From the IMG/VR virus record IMGVR_UViG_3300042154_000217, positions 1-25,839 of that record: 25,839 nt of DNA, one strand, 5' to 3'. Below the pieces are notes generated by a model. That model saw only the letters and a program-made list of their open reading frames with translations. It had not been told where the DNA came from and made no database searches. Origin of the DNA: a virus. Position numbers and translations under genes: made by a program. Below, piece by piece: positions 7,901-14,236 of the stretch (position 1 is the first letter of the stretch; every line of letters begins with the position of its first letter).

Positions 7901-10900
7901 AATTCAGATTGTTGCTGTACTTGTGGTATAAATTGATCCCTATAAGCCATAGCTTGATCGTAGTCGTCAAACTTTTGCTCTTGAATATCAAGTTTGTTTT
8001 CGGGGTCATAAACCATAGCCACAACATCTGGTGTGCCATGCTTCTCCTTGTTCCATCCCTCTGGAGCGTACTCCTCGTTGAACGGAACTCTAGAAACCAC
8101 TCTAAATCCGGCTTTCTCGTAGATAGGTGTAAGGTAGTTGTCGAAGTTATCCAACTTGATACCTCCAGCATCAATAGCTTTTTGAAGAAGCTTTTGTGCA
8201 ACTCCCTTTGCTTTTGATCCGATCTTCTTGAATAGACCCTTGATGTCTCCTTCTTTTGAAACCACAACCCCCCCATCTTCGTCTGAAATAACAGTGCCTT
8301 CTTTTGCCGATTCTTCGGTTACCGAATCAACAGACCAGTATTGCTCTGGATCAGACTGTTTGGTTTCTTGTAAGTCAGCAATGTACTGAGCTACTTCTTC
8401 TTGGGCTTGACCTTCTTCGGTAACGACTTCAGGTTCTGCTTGGGGTTCTCCTTGCGCCACTTCTCCGCTAACTGCGGCTCCTGGCTGTACAGGTACTTCA
8501 CTTGTTGTTTGCTCTTGAACGGCATTTGATATGTTTTTTAGTTCTTGGTCAATCGCGGTTATACGCGTTTTTTGTTTATCTACTAATGAAGGGTCTTTGC
8601 CTTCAATTTGTTTTGTAAGTTTGCGCTTCTCTGCAATTAAGTCAAACGCTTTTCTTTGGTTGTCTTCGCTAAGGTCTTGAGGCAACTCCATCGCTATAGC
8701 ACGGGCCTCGTTAAAATTGTTAATGGTATTTACAGCTTGCTCCTTAGAGAGCTTTCCGTCCATTATCTGAGCCTTTAGCGTGGCAATTAAAGACTTTGAC
8801 GTAGTTTCGTCTGCAAGGATTTGCTTTACAAGCCTAAACGTTTCGTTTGTATTAGACTTTCCAGTGACATAGTTTGATGTTTGCTGTGCAATATTCACAG
8901 CTCCCGCCATCCACATACCACCAAGCCCCTCAAGCATTGCGTCTTCTAACAGCGCCTTTCCAAAATCTTTATCTCCAAATCCTGGCTGCTTAAACAGATC
9001 TTTTCCCTTTGCTATTTCGTATGCATCTCTAAACGCAGTATCTGAAATATTTTGAAGAGCACCTGTTTCAAACTCGCTTATCATTGCACCAGCTGTGTTA
9101 GCTGCACCTCTTAAAGCCAAGTTGCTTATCTCCGCATTGATGATTTTGTTAAGTCCTTTTACACCAGCTTTCGGAGCAACTTTTGAAAGTGCACTAACAA
9201 ATATTGAAGACGCCAACCCCTTGTTAGCACCAAGCCATTGAGTTAAACCAAAGTTCTCGAGCTTCGCCTCCACCAATGCTGGCCCAGCAGCCATAAAGAA
9301 CTTTTCTTCTTCTGGAAGATTCTTTGTCTCTGGATTACTGTTCATCTCCTCAAATCGTCTGCCAATACCCTGAGTAGTCATTGCTGTTACCCTAGCTGCA
9401 GCCCCCCCAGGAACTAGTAAAGATGGAATAAATTCTGGAACAGAGAACAATGCCTTCCATGCCATATTCCCCTCGGTTGCATACTCTTTTGAAACACCCT
9501 CTGCTTTTAGGTTGTCATATATTTCGTTAAGTAGCTTTGCTGAGTTTTCTTTGGCTTGTGCCTTATCTCCGTAAAAACTTTCAGAAGCACCCAACGTAGC
9601 GATATCAGCCACCTCTGGAAGCGCCGCCATTGCTCCGCCAACCAAATCCTTAGCCCCCTTCAACAGAGAATTGTACAATGCGCTAGGAATGTTTCCGTTG
9701 TATGACAAAAGACGAGTGTTCTCTCCCACCGCTTTCTTAACTCCCTCATCGGCCAAAGCACCTATGCTCTTGGCGTACTTAACTCTTTCGTCAGCTCGCG
9801 CTTGCAAGTCTTGATATCTTTGAGTAATTGAGTTGTACGTTTCCTCAATGTCTGGAGTGACGCCACTTACCGCAACTATCTCAGAAATCTTTTTGGCTTC
9901 TTCGTTTAATTGGGCGACCTCTTTATTGATATCGTCTACAGCCTTCTTTGTGTTGTTTAATTCGTCATTTGCAAACTTAATAGAATTGTCAACCATCTCT
10001 TGGCTGTACACTCTTTTAAACTTACCCTCTTCTTGTGGAGAAATACCATCTCTTGACATCATCAAGAATTCCATTGGCGTAATAGGTTTCTTTTCTACAC
10101 CAGCAGACTTGCCCATTAAGAATGACTGAAGCTTGTCAGCTTCTTGCTTTGCCATTCTCTCGTTGTCTGTAGTCTGTATGGTGATAGAAGACCCATCGTC
10201 CGCGATAGCTCTAATATCTCCAAGACCTAATGCCTTTTGTGTTTTACTAGGCTCAATCTCAAACCTAACACCAAGATTCCCATACTTTTTTGTGAGGTCA
10301 GATAAAATAGTCTCTCTGGTTCCTCTATTTAAATCAAGATCTTCTGGGGCAACCTTAGACTTTCCAAACAACGCCTTGTCGGCCTCTTCTTTGGGGACGG
10401 GCTTGAATCCCGGCTTAGATGCAGCAGTAAGTGCACCAGCTGCTAGATTTACTTCTGATTGAAGTTTCTCCTGCATTGTTGGCTGTTGATCAACTACGAC
10501 AGTCTCTTGGACGGCGCCTCTGAAAGGCATCATCATCTCAAGATCCTTTTCGGTCAATTGTGCAGCAGGTGCTGCAGGGGCTACAGGCTGAGCAGGTTTA
10601 CCCTTGACGTCATACCTTTTCCTTGCAGAAGGCGCCGGCGCCCCATCTGGGCCCATCGCTCCAGTAGCCGATGAAGTAGCTTGCTGACCTTGTTGAGAAG
10701 GAGAAGCCGATTCTTTTTTTTTTACTTGTGTAAAGTACTTGCCCTTAAAGTCGTTAAAAGATTTTGTGTACAAACCTTGGTCATACACGACTTGATACAA
10801 CTTAGACATATTTTGCTCGTCAGAATATTTACTAACGAATTCATCGTATGATTTTGTGTAAAGACCATTGTCTTTAACTACTGAATAAAGGTTTTCTATT

Positions 10901-10908
10901 TCTGGCAT
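1912..10908 (-). CDS. Giant polyvalent internal virion (ejected) protein
   Basis: This 2,998-residue protein is the last gene of the late block and is probably packed in the virion and ejected into the host. Residues 7-28 and 37-58 are tandem repeats of LYxVVxDxGLYTKS then F-x-x-K-Y; a Pro/Ala linker follows near 85-120. Residues 905-985 resemble the GNAT-like module of phage polyvalent proteins (GGIKLDNFDNYL, PDVVAMVY). Residues 1040-1200 resemble a zincin peptidase, but the motif is H1087-E-A-W-E1091, not HExxH. Residues 1590-1700 (VHYSDELRD, GVAMYYT) resemble the ADP-ribosyltransferase-like domain of such proteins. The rest is long helices, a hydrophobic stretch near 2785-2820, then an acidic run (GEDDDDDREEE). 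Polyvalent proteins (Iyer and colleagues, 2017) carry host-takeover effectors. Domain calls are by eye. The start follows the previous stop by one base. Confidence 0.75.
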   Translation of the reverse strand: MPEIENLYSVVKDNGLYTKSYDEFVSKYSDEQNMSKLYQVVYDQGLYTKSFNDFKGKYFTQVKKKESASPSQQGQQATSSATGAMGPDGAPAPSARKRYDVKGKPAQPVAPAAPAAQLTEKDLEMMMPFRGAVQETVVVDQQPTMQEKLQSEVNLAAGALTAASKPGFKPVPKEEADKALFGKSKVAPEDLDLNRGTRETILSDLTKKYGNLGVRFEIEPSKTQKALGLGDIRAIADDGSSITIQTTDNERMAKQEADKLQSFLMGKSAGVEKKPITPMEFLMMSRDGISPQEEGKFKRVYSQEMVDNSIKFANDELNNTKKAVDDINKEVAQLNEEAKKISEIVAVSGVTPDIEETYNSITQRYQDLQARADERVKYAKSIGALADEGVKKAVGENTRLLSYNGNIPSALYNSLLKGAKDLVGGAMAALPEVADIATLGASESFYGDKAQAKENSAKLLNEIYDNLKAEGVSKEYATEGNMAWKALFSVPEFIPSLLVPGGAAARVTAMTTQGIGRRFEEMNSNPETKNLPEEEKFFMAAGPALVEAKLENFGLTQWLGANKGLASSIFVSALSKVAPKAGVKGLNKIINAEISNLALRGAANTAGAMISEFETGALQNISDTAFRDAYEIAKGKDLFKQPGFGDKDFGKALLEDAMLEGLGGMWMAGAVNIAQQTSNYVTGKSNTNETFRLVKQILADETTSKSLIATLKAQIMDGKLSKEQAVNTINNFNEARAIAMELPQDLSEDNQRKAFDLIAEKRKLTKQIEGKDPSLVDKQKTRITAIDQELKNISNAVQEQTTSEVPVQPGAAVSGEVAQGEPQAEPEVVTEEGQAQEEVAQYIADLQETKQSDPEQYWSVDSVTEESAKEGTVISDEDGGVVVSKEGDIKGLFKKIGSKAKGVAQKLLQKAIDAGGIKLDNFDNYLTPIYEKAGFRVVSRVPFNEEYAPEGWNKEKHGTPDVVAMVYDPENKLDIQEQKFDDYDQAMAYRDQFIPQVQQQSEFDQAVNNSAQSLKMVAPDLKIIVAENTEDAQLQIAEALSAVVPTQAADVAEGFTTETRGQTVFVNGKPFAIVLDKSQADSKTVGHEAWELMLNDAFGDDQAKFKEFRDEIDRQLRLNGYGEIADALTKFSNQKGYEDVKYSEYMAELGGMLVADGFKQGSLDAKQKSLLQKIGDVINKFAQLFTGKKQFLDEATPEDILGFMVTISNKVAKGEDVSTFFREKNTQEIKDTKKVFSNRSQKIGDFDIQYFEDDAEFKDLVDRGLVVQNASIDEAGGQPVAIHQPDNLLVGNVNYKGKKIMEGNGGIYYVLKFGNVWASGKQTSAKTLSGYINKSRKESTDGIGRMVLVRGSQDKMISSVQGVKAAMRILEELVFDNLISTSDFRKALNAAGKSYNIDFSGSNSAKQIQKDIEDKFMNVSDSTFSDRGGFFSKLIDEIGKLESANKNIKEIRKALGTTKNIQFSREGIRKQIGTVLTERLLIGLDNSHAYAIVEVDEDVVVKKDDQHPSYPFSIVTKSGKPPVLKVFNYRPKAVEAITTMSGEKASNAQLGLAQMGMGMGRVASDKEIVVKSRSQKNVPTVVDEVLTDDGKGNYVFVHYSDELRDTIKPMSGSKKNFTSREEVSAISAVGGVAMYYTKQGQVESGVGNVPHTVLVPKDKVYFYGSTEKGTVSHDPEGFEEEARQRFQAYRNRGNEDRPTKYAFDANNSAAWVTKVAAENGYDMLVTNWGGPKSYRAQTTKALKPEAEYTGFKQIPEPTYEVGDEIFLYGRYATVVAVDGNTLSYESPNDFGRFDSGKFTLSPYTSNKIMLIEKAKPTVTTKSQKVVVNTIPGYERMMGEVEGILDKTMNRTGSYNQATANAVGYIQKSAVYERADDSQREQIVRDFVKLRGEKFKVAPSVGKILGQIKDTKKVTVNEKTALKDQIKLEAKAAKDAVAFVKQLRMQISNTLRGMAGRGVISAKQASTILARYDRMNILNPDMRDRFVDYMANVFQSAEYADKVKEATRLRKTIRKAAKNPDNQAESSKLAKTFAEIDPSRVENIDDYLNNAEQILKSVSRKTGDVKMRSLVNMTDMVSYIDKEIQEQRKQIKNEILSKYQDLVDAGVLDSKMTINEIKKVVAAIEENEDESEAKAKEAKAAVKQMMDEVSPILLQIARTGEDPFTGDPIDLTQDEKSAIVKLAKMDLDNLSLAEAVKALEYANNFIANGVTSGIVGMVDLYEGSLNAEKLAKKGFKSIPFKKYFSKGAGRIWAEQIASLPMLNKLMWGSTSRALEVSEASGVTGVSNGKAKAIKIVEKAVKEYVATFSKVKGFLSSENVVERGMLAFVSRTVIGDEFQAQDEFNRRKSLIEETIQALKDPENSTDAEIKKGEVVEKVYNKILKDAKNAKEVRENVSEVNKKAVDWWVNEWSKHYDRMDEVSRNVYNTLLSRDSNFTPDRFQLKEVSPAAEEDFDSGFFGNFENVSTEKSGSLKENKRIKNLPQNKNGVKTRIVNLDFDVNNVNALTNAMVDVETAGSVMQMKGFVTSKDFSKLFASKEDKNVYKKRLVSYVNRAKGQGYVDQSELKTLNRLVNAVASFGTAKALFSLSQPFKQSIPPLFNTLVQTGRLDLGTLMVGGFSFIDRTGYPIANRGISSQGELKSINRQLVEAEKNLLLRGVDGVAAYSNLMLELTLKYPDIMTARSSWLSFYKKGLKKEGIKTSGINWNTHEVNKKAADYAQMMVDSQQNISDSDMQGEFMASKDPAKAFLRRAIFPLMTFVLNQKTRIWADVRTLSNKAVTTAEDRQEAALSLAGALVELGAFSAISYAANSMLWEVAMNILAAVSGEDDDDDREEEKKKMILRRSAYTAQNFMKDFFVPPIPGADLLASKGINYILDETNLSSEIPADWFGIEDDRVKFRLYDKENQGYLDMLGTQGIALEKALELADYYDMAIDGTFKEESYGTKREKQILEGDADMARINAAIMTGYYGGLLPADVAYIVGQINKKIKKRAEVVEEED

Positions 10909-10909
10909 A

Positions 10910-12277
10910 TTAGTCTAAGACCCCTCTTTTAGTGGTGTTTTGATTGTTAAAAAATGCTTGTTCATAGCTTATTGATTGCCCGGGAGTGAGAGTCGCATTA
11001 AGCAAATCGTTAATTAACCTTTTTGCATCGTCTCCAGAACGCGTCAATGGTTCCCTAATAGTTTTCGTCTTTCCTGTTTTAGGGTCAACAAAATCATATT
11101 CTACATCAACTTCAATTCCCTTTAGTGGATTTCTATTTTTGTCCGTACCTTCTAAAGGCTTAACAGATACAACTTGAACGTCTTTGTTGTTTATTTTTAA
11201 TGGCTGGTTGAGTATATACGCCCTGTACGAGTCTGGATCATTATATATCATATTGACCAGCTCTTTTCTGTTGTTAACACCACCGGCCCCGTCTCCGCCA
11301 CCTTCCCCTGACTTACTAGTCTTTTCTACCGGTCTTGGCTGCTCTTTTTCTACGTCAACTCTTGAATCAACAAGCCTGTCTAACACGGCTCTCGCCTCGT
11401 CCTCTTGAGCCTTTGTTAACTTAGGAGTAGCAATTCCATTTGGTCCTTGAACCAACTGTATAGCTTTACCACCAGCCGCTTCAATTTCTTTCTTTTGCTG
11501 TGGTGTCTCGTAGAACTCATATCCACCAACGTAGTCAGCCAATATACTTGCAGCGCCTCGTGGGCTTTGCATTAACGACTTGGTGAAGTTTGCCTTTGCC
11601 TTCTGATACTCAGCCTTTAGCTGTGGAGATGTAGTCCAATATCCACCCAAGTACTTCGATGTCTCGCCTAGTCCTTTGGTAAATTTTTCTACTTCAGAAA
11701 CGACGTCCAATCTTTCTGGGGTCTGGTTCTCTGGAATAAGCATTGACTTGAAGTCTACTACCATTCCAGTATCTGGATCTGTCATTACAACACCATTGGT
11801 GGTTGGGTCTACAACCAACTGCTTGTTAGCAACGTCGGCTAGCTTTGACTGTTTATCCAAAAAGAACTCACCAAGCTTTGATGCCTTAGGATCGTTCAAG
11901 TACTCAATCTGCTTTGCAATAATATCGTTGTAAGACTTTGAGAATTCACCCAGATACTTCCAGTCTTCAGACATTCTACCGACACGAGCCTTATACTCTG
12001 TTGGTGTAATCTGTCCGTTCATCAACTGTTTCTTCAAGTCCAACGTGGTGCTACGAACGCGATCGGCTCCGTTAAGGATCAATTCGTTGAAACTACCAGA
12101 TTGACCGGGCTTGTATTCTTTAGACGCAGTTACTAGATCGTCTGCTGATTTCTCGAGAGATTCTCTTTGTTTCTGTCTGTCTGTTTCAATGGCGTCAATA
12201 TCCGTGATGGCACCCTGTGCGATCTTGAGCCAATTTACTGGTTCGGGCCTGCCTTGGTATCCTAAGTATTCTGCCAT
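10910..12277 (-). CDS. Probable internal virion/cargo protein
   Basis: This 455-residue soluble protein has no signal peptide or membrane segment. The N-terminal 280 residues are mostly helical with many charged residues (YKARVGRMSEDWKYLG, TSPQLKAEYQKAKANF); a Gly-rich linker (GEGGGDGAGG, near 325) leads to a mixed alpha/beta C-terminal domain. No enzyme motif was found. It lies between a small Ala-rich protein and the polyvalent protein, with gaps of 3 and 1 bases, so all are translated from one message. In crAss-like phages and in P22 or T7 relatives this place is held by proteins stored in the capsid and ejected with DNA. The role is inferred from position and composition. Confidence 0.6.
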   Translation of the reverse strand: MAEYLGYQGRPEPVNWLKIAQGAITDIDAIETDRQKQRESLEKSADDLVTASKEYKPGQSGSFNELILNGADRVRSTTLDLKKQLMNGQITPTEYKARVGRMSEDWKYLGEFSKSYNDIIAKQIEYLNDPKASKLGEFFLDKQSKLADVANKQLVVDPTTNGVVMTDPDTGMVVDFKSMLIPENQTPERLDVVSEVEKFTKGLGETSKYLGGYWTTSPQLKAEYQKAKANFTKSLMQSPRGAASILADYVGGYEFYETPQQKKEIEAAGGKAIQLVQGPNGIATPKLTKAQEDEARAVLDRLVDSRVDVEKEQPRPVEKTSKSGEGGGDGAGGVNNRKELVNMIYNDPDSYRAYILNQPLKINNKDVQVVSVKPLEGTDKNRNPLKGIEVDVEYDFVDPKTGKTKTIREPLTRSGDDAKRLINDLLNATLTPGQSISYEQAFFNNQNTTKRGVLD

Positions 12278-12280
12278 GTC

Positions 12281-13024
12281 TTAAAATATTGGGCTAAACG
12301 TGCCGTCTGGATTCATCTTCATGTTGAAGGCTGTCAATGGCTTTGGTCCGCCAGCAACACCAGAAGGTGTCATCAATCCTGCGGCAGGAGAAAACGTTGG
12401 CTTTGGTGCGGTAGGTGCGGTAGTCTTTAGGCCCATTCTGTTAATTCCGCTCAAGTCTGGAGCTGACTTTTGTGTGTCATACAATGACTTCCCCTCTAGG
12501 TATTGACCGTATCCGGTTTGCAGAGCGCCAAGTCCTGCACCAATGGCCTGGTTAGCAATTTGTCTGTTCTCAGATGCTGCCAGCTGTGCTCCCTCTAGCT
12601 CTCCTGTTGCAATGCCAACTTCTCTACCAACTTTACGTCCTTCGATTTGCTGACGAGTTTGTGCACGCATCAAGTCTCTTTGGTATTCTTGATTCTGAAG
12701 ATCTGCACCTAACTCCAAGTTGGCTTGGTTTGATTGCTGTGTCAGTGTCGGAAGACCACCAATAACGCCGGCCGCCCCTGCTCCCTGCAAGGCCTCTACA
12801 CCGGTAGCTACTTGTTGTTGTACGCCTTCTTGTGCTAGGTCGTATCCCATGGTTGGGACCTGTAGACCAGCCGAATAATCTGTTTCTGAAATGCCACGAA
12901 GCTTAGCCGCTGCGTCTTTTGCGGCGAAATCTGCTTCTTTTCGACGCTTATTTGCGGCGATTGCCTGCCCAGCACTTGCTGCGGCGGAAGCTCCTGCAAT
13001 TATCAATGATGTTGTTGCTGCCAT
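12281..13024 (-). CDS. Small Ala/Gly/Gln-rich ejection protein
   Basis: This 247-residue protein has an N-terminal Ala-rich hydrophobic helix (SLIIAGASAAASAGQAIAAN, residues 6-25) followed by a basic patch (KRRKEAD), a Gln-rich helical centre (QEYQRDLMRAQTRQQIEGRK) and a Pro/Gly-rich tail. This matches the look of phage ejection proteins such as P22 gp7 or T7 gp14, which insert into the host envelope to make a path for DNA; the match is in composition and position, not in proven homology. It follows the GNAT-like gene by one base and precedes the 455-residue cargo gene by three, so it belongs to the same transcript from the promoter at 13441-13448. Confidence 0.6.
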   Translation of the reverse strand: MAATTSLIIAGASAAASAGQAIAANKRRKEADFAAKDAAAKLRGISETDYSAGLQVPTMGYDLAQEGVQQQVATGVEALQGAGAAGVIGGLPTLTQQSNQANLELGADLQNQEYQRDLMRAQTRQQIEGRKVGREVGIATGELEGAQLAASENRQIANQAIGAGLGALQTGYGQYLEGKSLYDTQKSAPDLSGINRMGLKTTAPTAPKPTFSPAAGLMTPSGVAGGPKPLTAFNMKMNPDGTFSPIF

Positions 13025-13025
13025 T

Positions 13026-13433
13026 TTATAATACTTTAACTAGTTCAGTACACCCAACGCTACCCTTTTGAAAACCACACTCCATGTATTTATTGATGAG
13101 CGCTTCGTTCCTTAGTGACACGTAGGCATACTTTGCACCGTTTTCTTTTCCGTATTCTGACAGAGTGTCTATCAAGAACTTAATCGCGTCTTTACGATCA
13201 AGCTCCTTGTATTCAATGTTGGATACAATAAACTCTATCCAAACAGCTTTTGAGTTGGTAAAGTAAATGTACCCAGCACAGATGTCAACACCATCCTTTG
13301 AGACCATGATGCCACCTCGTCCGTCATTTGGCAAGAAGTCTCTACCCGGCGCTTCCCATCTCCACTGCTTCCACCACTTTGTCAAAGTGTTATCGTAGTC
13401 TTGATCGGTTAACGGCCTTGCGTCGAAACTCAT
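13026..13433 (-). CDS. GNAT-like N-acetyltransferase in the virion gene cluster
   Basis: This 135-residue protein is slightly short for the GNAT fold. The central strands read CAGYIYFTNS then WIEFIVSN, followed by a helix (RKDAIKFLIDTLSEYG) and the typical end LINKYMECGFQKG, where homologous enzymes bind acetyl-CoA and close the fold. The classical Q/RxxGxG/A loop is not obvious, so catalysis is uncertain. Similar short GNAT-like proteins recur among structural genes of podoviruses; substrates are unknown. It is the first gene after the promoter at 13441-13448, with only seven bases between promoter element and ATG, and leads directly into the ejection-protein genes. Confidence 0.7.
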   Translation of the reverse strand: MSFDARPLTDQDYDNTLTKWWKQWRWEAPGRDFLPNDGRGGIMVSKDGVDICAGYIYFTNSKAVWIEFIVSNIEYKELDRKDAIKFLIDTLSEYGKENGAKYAYVSLRNEALINKYMECGFQKGSVGCTELVKVL

Positions 13434-13440
13434 TGCTACG

Positions 13441-13448
13441 CAAAGATA
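13441..13448 (-). promoter_or_regulatory. Late promoter element (TATCTTTG)
   Basis: Reads TATCTTTG on the minus strand, preceded by TTCGC. Seven bases separate it from the ATG at 13433, so the message would have a leader of only about four bases. It drives the GNAT, ejection, cargo and polyvalent genes. No TTG is at -33 distance. Confidence 0.6.
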
Positions 13449-13454
13449 GCGAAG

Positions 13455-14219
13455 TTATGGGTAACTTTTGAATACCTGTGAAGAAATTGCAAATAATTCT
13501 ACAGCAGTAGAGCTAGTGTTCTCAAGCAGTACCGTCATAAAGTATCCGCGTGCACCGTAAGACTCAGCAACTGCGTTTTTGACAAACACAATAAAGTTTC
13601 CAGCTACCGGCACAGTGCCACCAACTACCATGTTAATGGTAACAGATGTTGCGTTGTGTGCAGTTACGACACCAGATATAGTCAGACCTCCAACGGATCC
13701 AATGTATATGGTGTCTCCAATGCTTACAGTGGTTCCAATTCCAAACGCAAAGTCTATTCTGTAGTTTCCTGCGGATATAGGCGTAACGGCAGACGCAGAC
13801 CCAATGCCCTGTGTAGACATGGCCTTCAAGTCCACGGTGTCCGGGTTTCTACGGATGTATGTAAAGTAGTCCCCCTCCTTCAACTCAAAGTACGATGCCT
13901 CCATTACGCCAGAGTTTAGGTCTGTGGTAACGGTCGCCTTCCATGGAGAGTCGGTCTCACACGCAAGCGTCTTGAACATCTTAGACTCGCTAGGCGCATC
14001 GTTGAAAACCACAGTTACGGTAGATGGGTCTGGATCGCTAGGGAGTAATGGATCTTTATACCAGTTGTTTCTACGTTGATTCGTGTTGTGCTTCCATAAC
14101 TCCCCAGACTTGAACGTGTACAAAAAGTTGTTCATGTTTGTCATCCACTCGGGATAGTAGGAGTGGAAAGATGTCCACCCATCGAGCATTGGTGAGTATG
14201 TAAGAGTATAGTTAGCCAT
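13455..14219 (-). CDS. Tail structural protein, detached muzzle-type C-terminal domain
   Basis: In this 254-residue, mostly beta-strand protein, residues 5-60 (DGWTSFHSYYPEWMTNMNN, YTFKSGELWKHNT, RRNNWY) match a pattern usually seen near the C-terminus of the large stabilization/muzzle proteins of crAss-like and related phages, followed by VVFNDAPSESKMFKTLACE. Here it is a separate gene after the 1,965-residue muzzle protein, whose own chain turns to a BACON domain at the point where this segment would be expected. Residues 167-214 form a small beta unit (IGDTIYI, GVVTA, TVPVAGNFIVFVK) resembling an insertion in the major capsid protein. It probably sits in the tail next to the muzzle. It has its own promoter four bases before the ATG. 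Confidence 0.65.
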   Translation of the reverse strand: MANYTLTYSPMLDGWTSFHSYYPEWMTNMNNFLYTFKSGELWKHNTNQRRNNWYKDPLLPSDPDPSTVTVVFNDAPSESKMFKTLACETDSPWKATVTTDLNSGVMEASYFELKEGDYFTYIRRNPDTVDLKAMSTQGIGSASAVTPISAGNYRIDFAFGIGTTVSIGDTIYIGSVGGLTISGVVTAHNATSVTINMVVGGTVPVAGNFIVFVKNAVAESYGARGYFMTVLLENTSSTAVELFAISSQVFKSYP

Positions 14220-14223
14220 TACA

Positions 14224-14231
14224 CAAAGTTA
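14224..14231 (-). promoter_or_regulatory. Late promoter element (TAACTTTG)
   Basis: Reads TAACTTTG on the minus strand in the 17-base gap between the muzzle gene and the 254-residue gene, preceded by TCG. Only four bases separate it from the ATG at 14219, which implies a leaderless or one-base-leader message. Confidence 0.55.
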
Positions 14232-14236
14232 CGACA

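Noticed and set aside
1912-10908. Polyvalent protein as a virion RNA polymerase, because of its size and an LDFDVNN stretch
   Set aside because: The DxDxD-type catalytic motif and its surroundings are absent; the stretch lacks the further acidic residue.
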